A stretch of 64,000 nt of DNA from contig NZ_JPLZ01000006.1 in assembly GCF_000735135.1 (NCBI RefSeq), forward strand, positions 744,001 through 808,000. Direction: 5' to 3'. Under the pieces are notes generated by a model that saw only the letters and a program-made list of their open reading frames with translations, was not told the origin of the DNA and did no database searches. The stretch is from Chryseobacterium sp. FH1 (GTDB lineage Bacteria; Bacteroidota; Bacteroidia; Flavobacteriales; Weeksellaceae). This document shows positions 52,172 to 60,353 of this stretch, piece after piece (position 1 is the stretch's first letter; every line of letters starts with the position of its first letter). The position numbers and the translations under genes are program-made.

Positions 52172-53062
52172 ATGAAAGACAAAACAAGAGCAATGGGTCG
52201 CGGTCTCGGCGCAATTTTGAATGCCGAAAGCAAGTCGAATATCAACTCCGCTTCGGATGAAGGTGCAAAATCTTTGGTAGGTAATATCGTAGAAATTTCC
52301 ATCGATGATATCTACCCAAATCCAAATCAGCCAAGAACTTACTTTGATGAGAAAGCACTGAATGACCTTGCCGAATCGATCAAAAGCTTAGGTATTATTC
52401 AGCCGATCACACTTAGAAAAGACGGACCGAAGTTCGAAATCATTTCTGGAGAAAGACGTTATCGTGCCTCTAAGATTGCAGGTTTGGAAACGATTCCGGC
52501 TTACATTCGTTTGGTTAATGACCAAGAATTGCTAGAAATGGCTTTGGTAGAAAATATTCAAAGAGAAGACCTTGATCCAATTGAAGTTGCTTTGACTTAT
52601 CAAAGATTATTGGACGAAGTTGGGATGACTCAAGAAAATCTGAGTCAACGTGTTGGAAAAGAGAGAAGTACGATTACGAATAGTGTTCGTCTTTTGAAGT
52701 TGTCTCCGGATATTCAAAAAGGCGTGAGAAGTGGTCAGATTTCTGCTGGTCACGGTCGTGCAATTATGGGATTGGATTCTGAAGAGAAACGTCAGATCTT
52801 GTTTGATCGAATCGTCAAAGAACAATTGAACGTGCGACAAGCCGAGCAGTTGGCTGGTCTTATGAAAAATGCTCAGGACACGGAAAAAGTTGCGAAGCAA
52901 TCCATCATCCCAAATCATTTCAAAAAAGCTCAGAAAAGTTTGTCAGATATTTTGAATGTAAATGTTGAGATCAAAACTTCGGCAAACGGGAAAAAAGGGA
53001 AGATTGTTCTCGATTTTAAAAATGAAGAAGAGCTGGAAAGCATTCTTGCACACATTAGATAA
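52172..53062 (+). CDS. parB: Chromosome-partitioning protein ParB (Spo0J)
   Basis: 296 residues. CTPase clamp that loads at parS. N-terminal ISIDDIYPNPNQPRTYFDEKALNDLAESIKSLGIIQP, the CTP-binding GERRYRASK (about 90-98), VENIQREDLDPIE and a helix-turn-helix (LSQRVGKERSTITNSVRLLKL, about 153-173). The end of the gene touches the start of the DUF5683 gene with no gap. Confidence 0.97.
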   Translation: MKDKTRAMGRGLGAILNAESKSNINSASDEGAKSLVGNIVEISIDDIYPNPNQPRTYFDEKALNDLAESIKSLGIIQPITLRKDGPKFEIISGERRYRASKIAGLETIPAYIRLVNDQELLEMALVENIQREDLDPIEVALTYQRLLDEVGMTQENLSQRVGKERSTITNSVRLLKLSPDIQKGVRSGQISAGHGRAIMGLDSEEKRQILFDRIVKEQLNVRQAEQLAGLMKNAQDTEKVAKQSIIPNHFKKAQKSLSDILNVNVEIKTSANGKKGKIVLDFKNEEELESILAHIR

Positions 53063-53692
53063 ATGCAGAAATTACTCACACTTTTTTTGTTCTTTTCTTT
53101 CAGTTTTGCTTTTTCGCAGGTGAATCCCAACGATACGATTCGTGTGGAAAATCATCCTAAAGACAGCATTCCTGCTGCGAAACCAACTTCTGAAGCTCAG
53201 ATTTTGAAAGACATCGATCAGAAAAATGCACCTTTGAAAGTCACAAAATTAAGTCCTGCGAAAGCTGGTCTCTACTCTGCTGTTTTACCTGGATTGGGAC
53301 AATTCTACAATAAGAAATATTGGAAAATCCCGATTGTTTGGGGCGCAGTGGGAACCGGGATTGGAGTTGCACTTTGGAATGAAAATCAATATAAACGTTA
53401 CAGAAATGCCTTTGTTTCTGAACTTAATGGACTTCCTCACGAGTTTTCCGGAATTAACGGAATTGACAAAAACGTGCTGGGAAATGCACAAGACAGATCC
53501 AAAAGACAGCGAGATTACGCCATCGGAATTTCCGCTCTGATTTACATTCTAAATATTGTAGATGCCGTTGTAGATGCACATTTGTACGAAGGTCGGAATG
53601 ATCCGGATCTTGCCGTGATGCCGACCATCATCAATGATCAATTTACAAATTCCTACGCACGAGCTGGATTGAGCCTTAATTTTAGATTTTAA
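53063..53692 (+). CDS. DUF5683 domain-containing secreted protein
   Basis: 209 residues. Signal peptide about 1-19 (FSFAFSQ), a linker, then the DUF5683 domain with LYSAVLPGLGQFYNKKYWKIPIVWGAVGTG (about 70-100) and two hydrophobic helices. The name-giving domain is found after parB throughout Flavobacteriia. Function unknown; starts directly after the parB stop. Confidence 0.88.
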   Translation: MQKLLTLFLFFSFSFAFSQVNPNDTIRVENHPKDSIPAAKPTSEAQILKDIDQKNAPLKVTKLSPAKAGLYSAVLPGLGQFYNKKYWKIPIVWGAVGTGIGVALWNENQYKRYRNAFVSELNGLPHEFSGINGIDKNVLGNAQDRSKRQRDYAIGISALIYILNIVDAVVDAHLYEGRNDPDLAVMPTIINDQFTNSYARAGLSLNFRF

Positions 53693-53703
53693 TTAAAATA
53701 CTT

Positions 53704-53749
53704 AAAATAAAATTTCTCCCTTTAGAGTTGGGAAAACGAATTTTATTTT
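53704..53749. repeat. CTCCCTTTAG-type hairpin repeat, copy 2
   Basis: AAAATAAAATT (53704-53714) and AATTTTATTTT (53739-53749) form a perfect 11-bp stem. The core CTCCCTTTAGAGTTGGGAAAA (written here without its last base: CTCCCTTTAGAGTTGGGAAA) sits between. It lies in the DUF5683-dapB spacer. Confidence 0.75.
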
Positions 53750-53771
53750 CCATTACAAATAATAAAGAAAA

Positions 53772-54470
53772 ATGAAAATAGCATTGGTAGGTTACGGGAA
53801 AATGGGAAAGATCATCGATGAGATTTCTCAAAGTCGTGGTCACGAGATCGTTGCGAGATTGCGCGAAACACCAACTACCGAAAACTTAAACAATCCCGAT
53901 GTTGTCATAGAATTTTCCAATCCGGAAGTTGCTTTTGAAAACATCAAAACTTGTCTTGAGAATAAAATTCCTGTCATTTGCGGAACAACTGGTTGGCTGG
54001 ATCAAAAACCAGAAATCGAAAGGATTGCTCTGGAAAATAATACAGCGTTTTTGTACGGCTCAAATTTCAGTTTAGGCGTGAATTTGTTTTTCGCTTTGAA
54101 TGAAAATCTGGCTAAAATGATGAGCAAATTCTCTGAATATAATTGTCAGTTGGAGGAGATTCATCACATTCACAAATTGGATGCGCCGAGTGGAACAGCG
54201 ATTTCTCTGGCAGAAGGCATCATCAACAATTCAAATTTCGAAGCTTGGAAACTGGAGGAGACCAAAGAAAAAGAATTAGGTATTTTTGCCATTCGCGAAG
54301 ATGAGGTTCCAGGAACACACAGCGTTTTTTACAGATCCGAAGTAGATGAAATCGAAATCAAACATACCGCCTACAATAGAAACGGATTTGCTTTAGGCGC
54401 CGTGATTGCCTCAGAATGGATTGTTGATAAAAAAGGGATTTTCACAATGAAAGATGTTTTAGGATTGTAA
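53772..54470 (+). CDS. dapB: 4-hydroxy-tetrahydrodipicolinate reductase
   Basis: 232 residues. NAD(P)H-dependent step of lysine and diaminopimelate synthesis. N-terminal Rossmann motif VGYGKMGKII (about 6-15), CGTTGWL, ELHH-like EEIHHIHKLDAPSGTA with catalytic His and Lys, and a C-terminal tetramerisation part. Short for the family (often 240-270) but complete. Flanked on both sides by the same hairpin repeat. Confidence 0.96.
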   Translation: MKIALVGYGKMGKIIDEISQSRGHEIVARLRETPTTENLNNPDVVIEFSNPEVAFENIKTCLENKIPVICGTTGWLDQKPEIERIALENNTAFLYGSNFSLGVNLFFALNENLAKMMSKFSEYNCQLEEIHHIHKLDAPSGTAISLAEGIINNSNFEAWKLEETKEKELGIFAIREDEVPGTHSVFYRSEVDEIEIKHTAYNRNGFALGAVIASEWIVDKKGIFTMKDVLGL

Positions 54471-54478
54471 TATTTTTG

Positions 54479-54518
54479 AAATTAATTCTCCCTTTAGGAT
54501 TGAGGGGAAAATTAATTT
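54479..54518. repeat. CTCCCTTTAG-type hairpin repeat, copy 3
   Basis: AAATTAATT (54479-54487) and AATTAATTT (54510-54518) pair perfectly. The core CTCCCTTTAGGATTGAGGGG lies between. The outer arms differ from copy 2 on both sides yet still pair. Confidence 0.75.
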
Positions 54519-54571
54519 CATCAAGTTATTTCTGTAACAAAAACCATACATCAAAAACTAATAATAAAAAT

Positions 54572-54609
54572 CAGCAAAAGGCGAACAGCCAATTGCCAAA
54601 AGCCAATAT
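54572..54609. repeat. TTAGCTAATTG-type spacer repeat, copy S2
   Basis: GAACAGCCAATTGCCAAAAG and the following bases are, on the reverse strand, the same words as S1 in front of parB. The copy ends at the lepB start codon. Confidence 0.5.
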
Positions 54610-56244
54610 ATGAATTACATCATTACCTATACCATTTATGTCCTCATCCTGAGTGTATTGATGGGACTTACAACTTGGAAGTTATTCAAAAAGATGGGTT
54701 ATAATCCATTGCTTTCTTTCGTTCCTTTTTATAATTACGTTATTATTCTAAAAGAAACCAACCATTCAAAATGGTGGGCGATTTTAGCTTATTTGCCAAT
54801 TGTAGGACCTATTATGATGTCTGTTTTCCACATTTTTCTAATGAAGAAATTTGGGAAAAGAGGCGCTGTAGATGCATTCTTGACGGTGATCTTGCCATTT
54901 ATCTATATGGCGACGGTAAACTATGGAAAAGATCCACAAGTAGAAACTGAAGAAGAGGAGGAAGAAGGCAAAAAGAAAGAAACATTCTTGGGTTCTGTGA
55001 CTTTTGCAGTCGTTTTTGCAACCATCATTCATACTTTCATTACGCAACCTTTCGGGATTCCGACGGGATCTATGGAAAGAACTTTGTTAGTTGGAGATTT
55101 CTTATTCGTTAACAAATGGGCTTACGGTTACAGAATGCCGATGAGACCAGTGGCTTTGCCATTTTTACAAGGAACTATTTTCGATACGGGACAAAAAGGA
55201 AATCCAAAAGACGATCCGAAATCTTATGTTGATGCGGTGAAATTACCTTATTTAAGATTGCCAGCTTATGACGAGATTAAAAGATACGACATCGTTGTTT
55301 TCAACTACCCACAAGATTCCGTTCATACTTCTATCGACAGAAAAGATCCTTATGTGAAAAGATGCGTCGGGATTCCTGGCGATGTGATCGAGTTTCGTGC
55401 AGGAAGATTATTTGTAAACAACGCACCAGAGAAAATCCTAGGCGATGAGTACCAGCAACACGGTTATCTTGTGAAGTCAAATTCTCAATTAGATATTCTT
55501 CAATTATACAAGGCTTATGGTTTTCTTCCAGCTCAGGAAAATCAAACCAACGAAGGATTTGTTTACGCTTTCCAAGGTTTAACGGATCAAACAGCCAAAG
55601 AAATCAAAGAACTTCCGGGCGTGACAGAGATGACCGAAATCGTCGAAGAAAAAGGAGAAGGCGCAGTAAGGTACAAAGTGAATGCAGATAAAACAGCTTA
55701 CACAAAAAACATAGACACAACCAATTCCATCTATCCAGTCAACAAACCGTGGAACCAAGACTGGTACGGACCACTTAGAATTCCCAAAAAAGGAGATGTT
55801 GTAAAATTGGATCAGGAAACACTTCCAATGTACAAATGGATCATTTCCGAGTACGAGCACAACAAATTGGAGAACAAAAATGGAAAAATATTTGTTAACG
55901 GTCAGGAAACCAGCCAGTATACCATCAAACAAAATTATTATATGATGATTGGAGACAACCGCGATGCTTCTTTGGATGCAAGATTTTTCGGAGTCGTTCC
56001 AGAGGAAAATATCGTTGGTCGTCCAATGTTTACTTGGCTGAGTGTTGAAGGTTTATTCGCAGATGCGAATTCCACGTACCAAGCGCCAGGAAAAAAGATC
56101 CGTTGGGACAGAATGTTCAAAGCGACCAATACAGGCGAGGCGAACAAAACCTCATATTGGTGGGTTGCAGTAGCTATTTTGGTGCTGTTTTTCGGATGGG
56201 ATTTCTTCGCAAATCTCTTCAAAAAGAAAAAAGAAGAAGATTAA
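54610..56244 (+). CDS. lepB: Signal peptidase I with N-terminal DUF5684-like part
   Basis: 544 residues. Removes signal peptides from exported proteins. The catalytic Ser154 (TGSMERTL) and Lys250 (DPYVKRCVGIPGD) are in place; GDNRDASLDARFFG is the third conserved block (about 450). An extra N-terminal membrane domain (about 1-95: MGYNPLLSFVPFYNYVIIL) resembles DUF5684, and a roughly 170-residue insert separates the Lys block and the GDNRDAS box. A C-terminal membrane helix (about 517-535) follows. Long Bacteroidota form. Confidence 0.94.
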   Translation: MNYIITYTIYVLILSVLMGLTTWKLFKKMGYNPLLSFVPFYNYVIILKETNHSKWWAILAYLPIVGPIMMSVFHIFLMKKFGKRGAVDAFLTVILPFIYMATVNYGKDPQVETEEEEEEGKKKETFLGSVTFAVVFATIIHTFITQPFGIPTGSMERTLLVGDFLFVNKWAYGYRMPMRPVALPFLQGTIFDTGQKGNPKDDPKSYVDAVKLPYLRLPAYDEIKRYDIVVFNYPQDSVHTSIDRKDPYVKRCVGIPGDVIEFRAGRLFVNNAPEKILGDEYQQHGYLVKSNSQLDILQLYKAYGFLPAQENQTNEGFVYAFQGLTDQTAKEIKELPGVTEMTEIVEEKGEGAVRYKVNADKTAYTKNIDTTNSIYPVNKPWNQDWYGPLRIPKKGDVVKLDQETLPMYKWIISEYEHNKLENKNGKIFVNGQETSQYTIKQNYYMMIGDNRDASLDARFFGVVPEENIVGRPMFTWLSVEGLFADANSTYQAPGKKIRWDRMFKATNTGEANKTSYWWVAVAILVLFFGWDFFANLFKKKKEED

Positions 56245-56251
56245 ATTTAAC

Positions 56252-56362
56252 TAGGAGCTAATCCCGCTATCCACTATATCTTTTTTGCTTTCAGAACATT
56301 TGTAGTCAAAACAAGATTTTTAAAAAAGCAAAAAAGGATGCCGTTCCTATCGGGGCTATGGG
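56252..56362. repeat. Long-hairpin intergenic element, copy 2
   Basis: ATCTTTTTTGC (56278-56288) pairs with GCAAAAAAGGAT (56328-56339). AGC (56256-56258) at the base can pair with GCT (56355-56357). Blocks TCCCGCTATCCACT and CCGTTCCTATCGGGGC correspond to copy 1 at 14786-14892. The rest of this 390-bp lepB-wbqC spacer holds only the TTTGCG repeat at 56521-56600. Confidence 0.75.
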
Positions 56363-56520
56363 ATTTGTCATCCAAATAAAATTTCCAAACTTGATTGACG
56401 TTTCTTGACATCAAACAAGTTTTAAAAAATCACCACTTTGTCAAAGTTTCAAACCTTTGACAAAGTTTTTTAGTTTTAAAGAACATCCGAATTTTTATGC
56501 TAATTTAAAATCATTCCTAT

Positions 56521-56600
56521 CTTTGCTGAGTTTTACGTCCTTGCGAACCTTTAAACATTTAGTAATTAAAAAAAAATCTTTGCGGACTTTGCGTTTAAAT
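56521..56600 (+). repeat. TTTGCG-family intergenic repeat, copy A
   Basis: ACGTCCTTGCGAA (56535-56547), then AACATTTAGTAATT and TCTTTGCGGACTTTGCGTTT (56577-56596). It matches copy B (63125-63202) along its full length in the same orientation and ends 35 nt before the wbqC start. Confidence 0.8.
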
Positions 56601-56634
56601 TTCAAAGTGATAAAAAGATGGTCTTACAACAAAT

Positions 56635-57252
56635 ATGAATAACAAGATTCTTTTACCCATATTTTATTTGCCACCAATCTCGTGGTTTTCAGTTTTTTTA
56701 GATTCAGAAAACGAAACAACGTTTGAGCAATTCGAGAATTTTCCAAAACAAACGTACAGAAACCGCGCAGTGATCTATGGTGCCAACGGAAAATTACCAC
56801 TTATCATTCCCATCAAACACACAGGAAAGAGAGAACTCAGAGACATTGAGATTTCTTATGCAGAAGATTGGCAAAAACTCCATTGGAAATCCATCAAAAC
56901 CGCTTATCAAAGCACACCTTATTTCGAATATTACGAAGACAAACTGAGATCCATCTTCGAAGAGAAAATCGATTCTTTGGTAGCCTTCAACCTCAAAGCT
57001 TTGAAAGTGGTTCTCGCTATTCTTAAATCCGAAAAGGAATTTACATTTAGCGAAGAATATTTCAAAAATCCAGAATCAGAAGATTACAGAGAAAAATTCT
57101 CCGCAAAAACGGAAACTGAGATAGAAATGGCACAATATTATCAGAGCTTCTCCGACAAAAATGGCTTTCTCAAGGATCTCTCGGTTTTAGATTTGATTTG
57201 TAACATTGGTCCAGAAAGCTTGACTTATATTAAAAATATCAAAATCAATTAA
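56635..57252 (+). CDS. WbqC family protein
   Basis: 205 residues. WbqC-like proteins occur in O-antigen clusters of some bacteria; biochemical role not settled. Typical blocks: ILLPIFYLPPISWFSVFL at the start, QTYRNRAVIYGANGKLPLIIPI, WKSIKTAYQSTPYFEYYED. In Flavobacteriia this gene regularly follows lepB, as here. Followed after 10 nt by an S8 peptidase. Confidence 0.88.
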   Translation: MNNKILLPIFYLPPISWFSVFLDSENETTFEQFENFPKQTYRNRAVIYGANGKLPLIIPIKHTGKRELRDIEISYAEDWQKLHWKSIKTAYQSTPYFEYYEDKLRSIFEEKIDSLVAFNLKALKVVLAILKSEKEFTFSEEYFKNPESEDYREKFSAKTETEIEMAQYYQSFSDKNGFLKDLSVLDLICNIGPESLTYIKNIKIN

Positions 57253-57262
57253 AAGATAGTAA

Positions 57263-58954
57263 ATGAAAAAATTATTGATAGCAGCTGCTTTTTATGGCAG
57301 TTTTGCAATGATAGCAGCACAAACAGTTGCGCCAGAAAATGACAAAGATCTTAAAACCTGGTATCACAAAGATTTTTCTAAAACAAAAGTTTACGGAGTC
57401 AATACAGAAAACGCTTATAAGTTTTTAGAATCCAAAGGTCTTAAACCAAAGTCTGTGGTAGTTGCAGTTTTGGATAGTGGCGTAGAAGTGGATCATCCAG
57501 GATTGTTGAAAAATATGTGGAAAAATCCAAACGAGATCCCAAACAACGGAAAAGATGACGACGGAAATGGATATATCGATGATGTTTATGGCTGGAACTT
57601 CCTAGGTGGAAAAAACGGTGACATCGACGTTGATAATATGGAAGTGACGAGAGTTGTTAAAAAATACAAACCACTTTTTGAAGGCGATGATTCCACGAAA
57701 AATAAAGAGAATCAAGCCAAGATGCCTGATGAGTTTTCGATGTATATGAAGTCTAAGCAACTTTTCACAGAAAAGAGTGAAGAGGCAAGACAAAGGCTAC
57801 AACTTTATACAATGATCAATAATTCGATTCCAGATATGATCAAATTGTTGAATGGAAAAAACTTGACAAAGGAAACTCTGGCAAGCATCAAACCATCAAC
57901 TCAGCAAGAAGCGATGGCAATGCAAGTACTTGCTCAGGCTGTCAATGATCCAGAAATTACAGGAAAACCTGCCCCAGAAGTAGAAAAGTATATGACAGCT
58001 CAAATGAAAGAAGGGTTGGATCACTTCAAACCTCAAGCAGAAAAGAGTTATAATTTAGATTTCGATCCTAGAAAAGAAATCGTTGGAGATAATTACGATG
58101 ACTATTCAGAAAAAAGCTATGGAAACAACCACTACGAAGGCCCAGATGCAAAACACGGAACGCACGTTGCGGGAATCATTGCAGGATTGGCAAATGGATC
58201 AGAAACCCAGTATGGTGTCGCTTCCAGAGTTGCAAAAATTATGACTGTAAGAGCAGTTCCAGATGGTGACGAGAGAGATAAAGATGTTGCAAACGCAGTA
58301 AGATATGCAGTTGACAACGGTGCTAAAATCCTTAATATGAGTTTCGGGAAACCAGTTTCTCCAGGGAAGAATGTGGTTTGGGATGCCTTCAAATATGCGG
58401 AAAGCAAGGGTGTTCTTCTTGTAAAAGCAGCAGGAAATGAAAATGAAAATATCGCTGAACATCAATATTATCCTACCAATTTCAAATCTCAGTCAGACGA
58501 GAAACCATTCATCAATAATATGATTGTTGTAGGAGCAAACACCAACAATGCTGAGATGTTGAAAGCAGGATTCTCCAACTTTGATGCGAAGATGGTAGAT
58601 GTTTTTGCGCCAGGAGATAAAATTTATTCCACAGTTCCAGACGGAAAATATGAATACTTGCAGGGAACTTCTATGGCTTCACCTGTTGTAGCCGGAGCTG
58701 CAGCGGTAATGTTAGCTTATATGCCAAATCTTAAGCCTGAACAAATCATAGAATCTTTGGTCAAAACATCCAATGTTACTGCAACAAACGGATTTGATAA
58801 ATTATCAAGATCTAATGGTGTTATAGATGTTGCGAAAGCGTCAGAATATGCGTACAGTAATTTTTACAAAGCAGATTCGTCTTCAAAATCTACAAAGAAA
58901 CCTGCAACGCAAAAGAAAAAATTGAGCAAAACGATTGATAGAAGCAAACTTTAG
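57263..58954 (+). CDS. Secreted S8 family serine peptidase
   Basis: 563 residues. Signal peptide about 1-20 (FAMIAAQ). Triad Asp71 (AVLDSGVEVDHPG), His298 (KHGTHVAGIIAG), Ser470 (GTSMASPVVAGAA). Between Asp and His lies an insert of about 200 residues with charged helices, unusual for subtilases but common in this Bacteroidota group. No T9SS sorting domain; the C-terminus is a Lys-rich tail. Probably periplasmic. Ends at a strong terminator. Confidence 0.93.
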   Translation: MKKLLIAAAFYGSFAMIAAQTVAPENDKDLKTWYHKDFSKTKVYGVNTENAYKFLESKGLKPKSVVVAVLDSGVEVDHPGLLKNMWKNPNEIPNNGKDDDGNGYIDDVYGWNFLGGKNGDIDVDNMEVTRVVKKYKPLFEGDDSTKNKENQAKMPDEFSMYMKSKQLFTEKSEEARQRLQLYTMINNSIPDMIKLLNGKNLTKETLASIKPSTQQEAMAMQVLAQAVNDPEITGKPAPEVEKYMTAQMKEGLDHFKPQAEKSYNLDFDPRKEIVGDNYDDYSEKSYGNNHYEGPDAKHGTHVAGIIAGLANGSETQYGVASRVAKIMTVRAVPDGDERDKDVANAVRYAVDNGAKILNMSFGKPVSPGKNVVWDAFKYAESKGVLLVKAAGNENENIAEHQYYPTNFKSQSDEKPFINNMIVVGANTNNAEMLKAGFSNFDAKMVDVFAPGDKIYSTVPDGKYEYLQGTSMASPVVAGAAAVMLAYMPNLKPEQIIESLVKTSNVTATNGFDKLSRSNGVIDVAKASEYAYSNFYKADSSSKSTKKPATQKKKLSKTIDRSKL

Positions 58955-58976
58955 TCGATCACATTATCTTAAAATT

Positions 58977-59005
58977 AAAATCTGAGAATTCCTCAGATTT
59001 TTTTA
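58977..59005 (+). terminator. Terminator of the S8 peptidase gene
   Basis: AAAATCTGAG (58977-58986) pairs with CTCAGATTTT (58992-59001), then T-run. Confidence 0.88.
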
Positions 59006-59058
59006 TTTTTGTCTTTGGCATACTTTTTATAATACTTAACTGTATTAAATTTACAACT

Positions 59059-59553
59059 ATGAAAAAAATATTATTTATAGGACTGGTTGGTGGCTCATTG
59101 ATAGCAACCTCGTGTTCTTCCAACAAGAGTGGAGTAAGTGCTGGTGAGGCACAAGCTGTACGTGCTGATGTAATGAAACTAAAAGGGCAATGGGATATTG
59201 CTAATATAGATTATGATAAGAACTACAGCGTAAAACCTTTTGACGAAGGTGTAAGCATCAGCTGTTTCGTTGGGAGCTCTTGGACTTTGATTCCAAATAA
59301 TTACTCAGGAACTTACGCATTGCACGGAAGTGCGGCTTGTCCTGAAAAAACCCAGCCTATTACTTTCAGTGTAGATAAAAACAGTGTTGTATCTATCAAA
59401 AAATTAGGTGAAGGTGAAAAAGCTAAAAGAGTGACCAGTGGTTACAAATTAATGTTGGAAAACCCAACTGCAAACAACTTTACTTTGGTTCAATCTGTTA
59501 ACGCGGATGGAAAATCAATGGACATCCGTTACAATTTTGTAAGAACTAAATAA
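59059..59553 (+). CDS. Lipocalin-like lipoprotein
   Basis: 164 residues. Signal MKKILFIGLVGGSLIATSCSS with lipobox ATSC. The mature part begins LKGQWDIANIDYDKNY and runs through antiparallel strands (SWTLIPNNYSGTYALHG, QPITFSVDKNSVVSIKKL), consistent with a small lipocalin-like barrel. One Cys pair (ISC, AAC) may be bridged. Followed after 19 nt by an OmpA gene, so one operon. Confidence 0.8.
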   Translation: MKKILFIGLVGGSLIATSCSSNKSGVSAGEAQAVRADVMKLKGQWDIANIDYDKNYSVKPFDEGVSISCFVGSSWTLIPNNYSGTYALHGSAACPEKTQPITFSVDKNSVVSIKKLGEGEKAKRVTSGYKLMLENPTANNFTLVQSVNADGKSMDIRYNFVRTK

Positions 59554-59572
59554 TCAATAAAATAAAATTCAA

Positions 59573-60265
59573 ATGAGACTTAATAAAATTAAAATTGCAG
59601 CATTCTTCATCTCAGGTTCACTATTGATGACAAGCTGTGAAGCTGTACAAAATGCTAATAACACACAAAAAGGAGCAGCGATAGGAACAGCAGCGGGTGC
59701 AGTTCTTGGAGGAATCCTTGGAAACAACTTGGGTAAGGGTGGTAATGCACCATTGGGAGCTGTTCTAGGTGGCGTAGTTGGTGGTGTTGCTGGTGGTGTC
59801 ATTGGTAACAAAATGGACAAACAAGCCAAAGAAATTCAAGATACATTGCCAGGTGCAGAAGTAGAGAGAGTAGGAGAAGGGATTAAGGTGACGCTTAATG
59901 AAAATACGGTTAACTTCGATTTCAATTCTTCAAATTTGACTGCTCTTGCTAAAACTAACTTGGACAAATTAGTGACTGTACTTAAAAATAATCCTGATAC
60001 AAATATTAACATCTACGGTCATACGGACAGTGTTGGTAGCGATGCTGTAAACTTAAGAATCTCAGGACAGAGAGCTGCCGCAGTAAAAAATTATTTTTCT
60101 GCACAAGGCGTTTCTGCTTCTAGATTGTTCACAGAAGGCTTGGGGAAATCTAGTCCTGTAGCTTCTAATGATACTGACGCAGGTAGAGCTAAAAACAGAA
60201 GAGTTGAGTTCGCAATTACAGCAAATGAAAAAATGATTCAAGACGCCGCACAGTCTGGAAATTAA
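59573..60265 (+). CDS. OmpA-family lipoprotein with glycine zipper
   Basis: 230 residues. Signal ends in a lipobox TSC (about 20-22). A glycine-zipper stretch (about 35-82: GAAIGTAAGAVLGGILG and GAVLGGVVGGVAGGVIG) precedes the OmpA C-terminal peptidoglycan-binding domain (about 110-222: NTNINIYGHTDSVGSDAVN, LSxxRA-like RISGQRAAAVKNYF, KNRRVEF). Tethers the outer membrane to peptidoglycan. Confidence 0.93.
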   Translation: MRLNKIKIAAFFISGSLLMTSCEAVQNANNTQKGAAIGTAAGAVLGGILGNNLGKGGNAPLGAVLGGVVGGVAGGVIGNKMDKQAKEIQDTLPGAEVERVGEGIKVTLNENTVNFDFNSSNLTALAKTNLDKLVTVLKNNPDTNINIYGHTDSVGSDAVNLRISGQRAAAVKNYFSAQGVSASRLFTEGLGKSSPVASNDTDAGRAKNRRVEFAITANEKMIQDAAQSGN

Positions 60266-60291
60266 TATTCATTCATTTTCAAATAAATACC

Positions 60292-60314
60292 AAACCGCAA
60301 TTTGCGGTTTTTTT
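60292..60314 (+). terminator. OmpA gene terminator
   Basis: AAACCGCAA (60292-60300) pairs with TTGCGGTTT (60302-60310), 1-nt loop as drawn (larger in practice), then T-run. Confidence 0.85.
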
Positions 60315-60332
60315 ATTTTAATAGTACTTTTG
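60302..60332 (+). promoter_or_regulatory. Promoter of the ubiA-dprE1 unit
   Basis: TTG at 60302-60304, a 20-nt spacer, TACTTTTG at 60325-60332. The -33 box lies inside the 3' arm of the preceding terminator. Confidence 0.7.
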
Positions 60333-60353
60333 CAGGATTATTAAAAACTATTG

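Noticed and set aside
50040-53062. parS site near parAB
   Set aside because: The 16-mer TGTTTCACGTGAAACA or a close variant was not found by eye in this stretch; it may lie elsewhere.
56457-56642. 61-codon plus-strand ORF in the lepB-wbqC spacer
   Set aside because: It lies across repeat A, has poly-Lys and Leu-Arg content typical of translated repeats, and no family resemblance.
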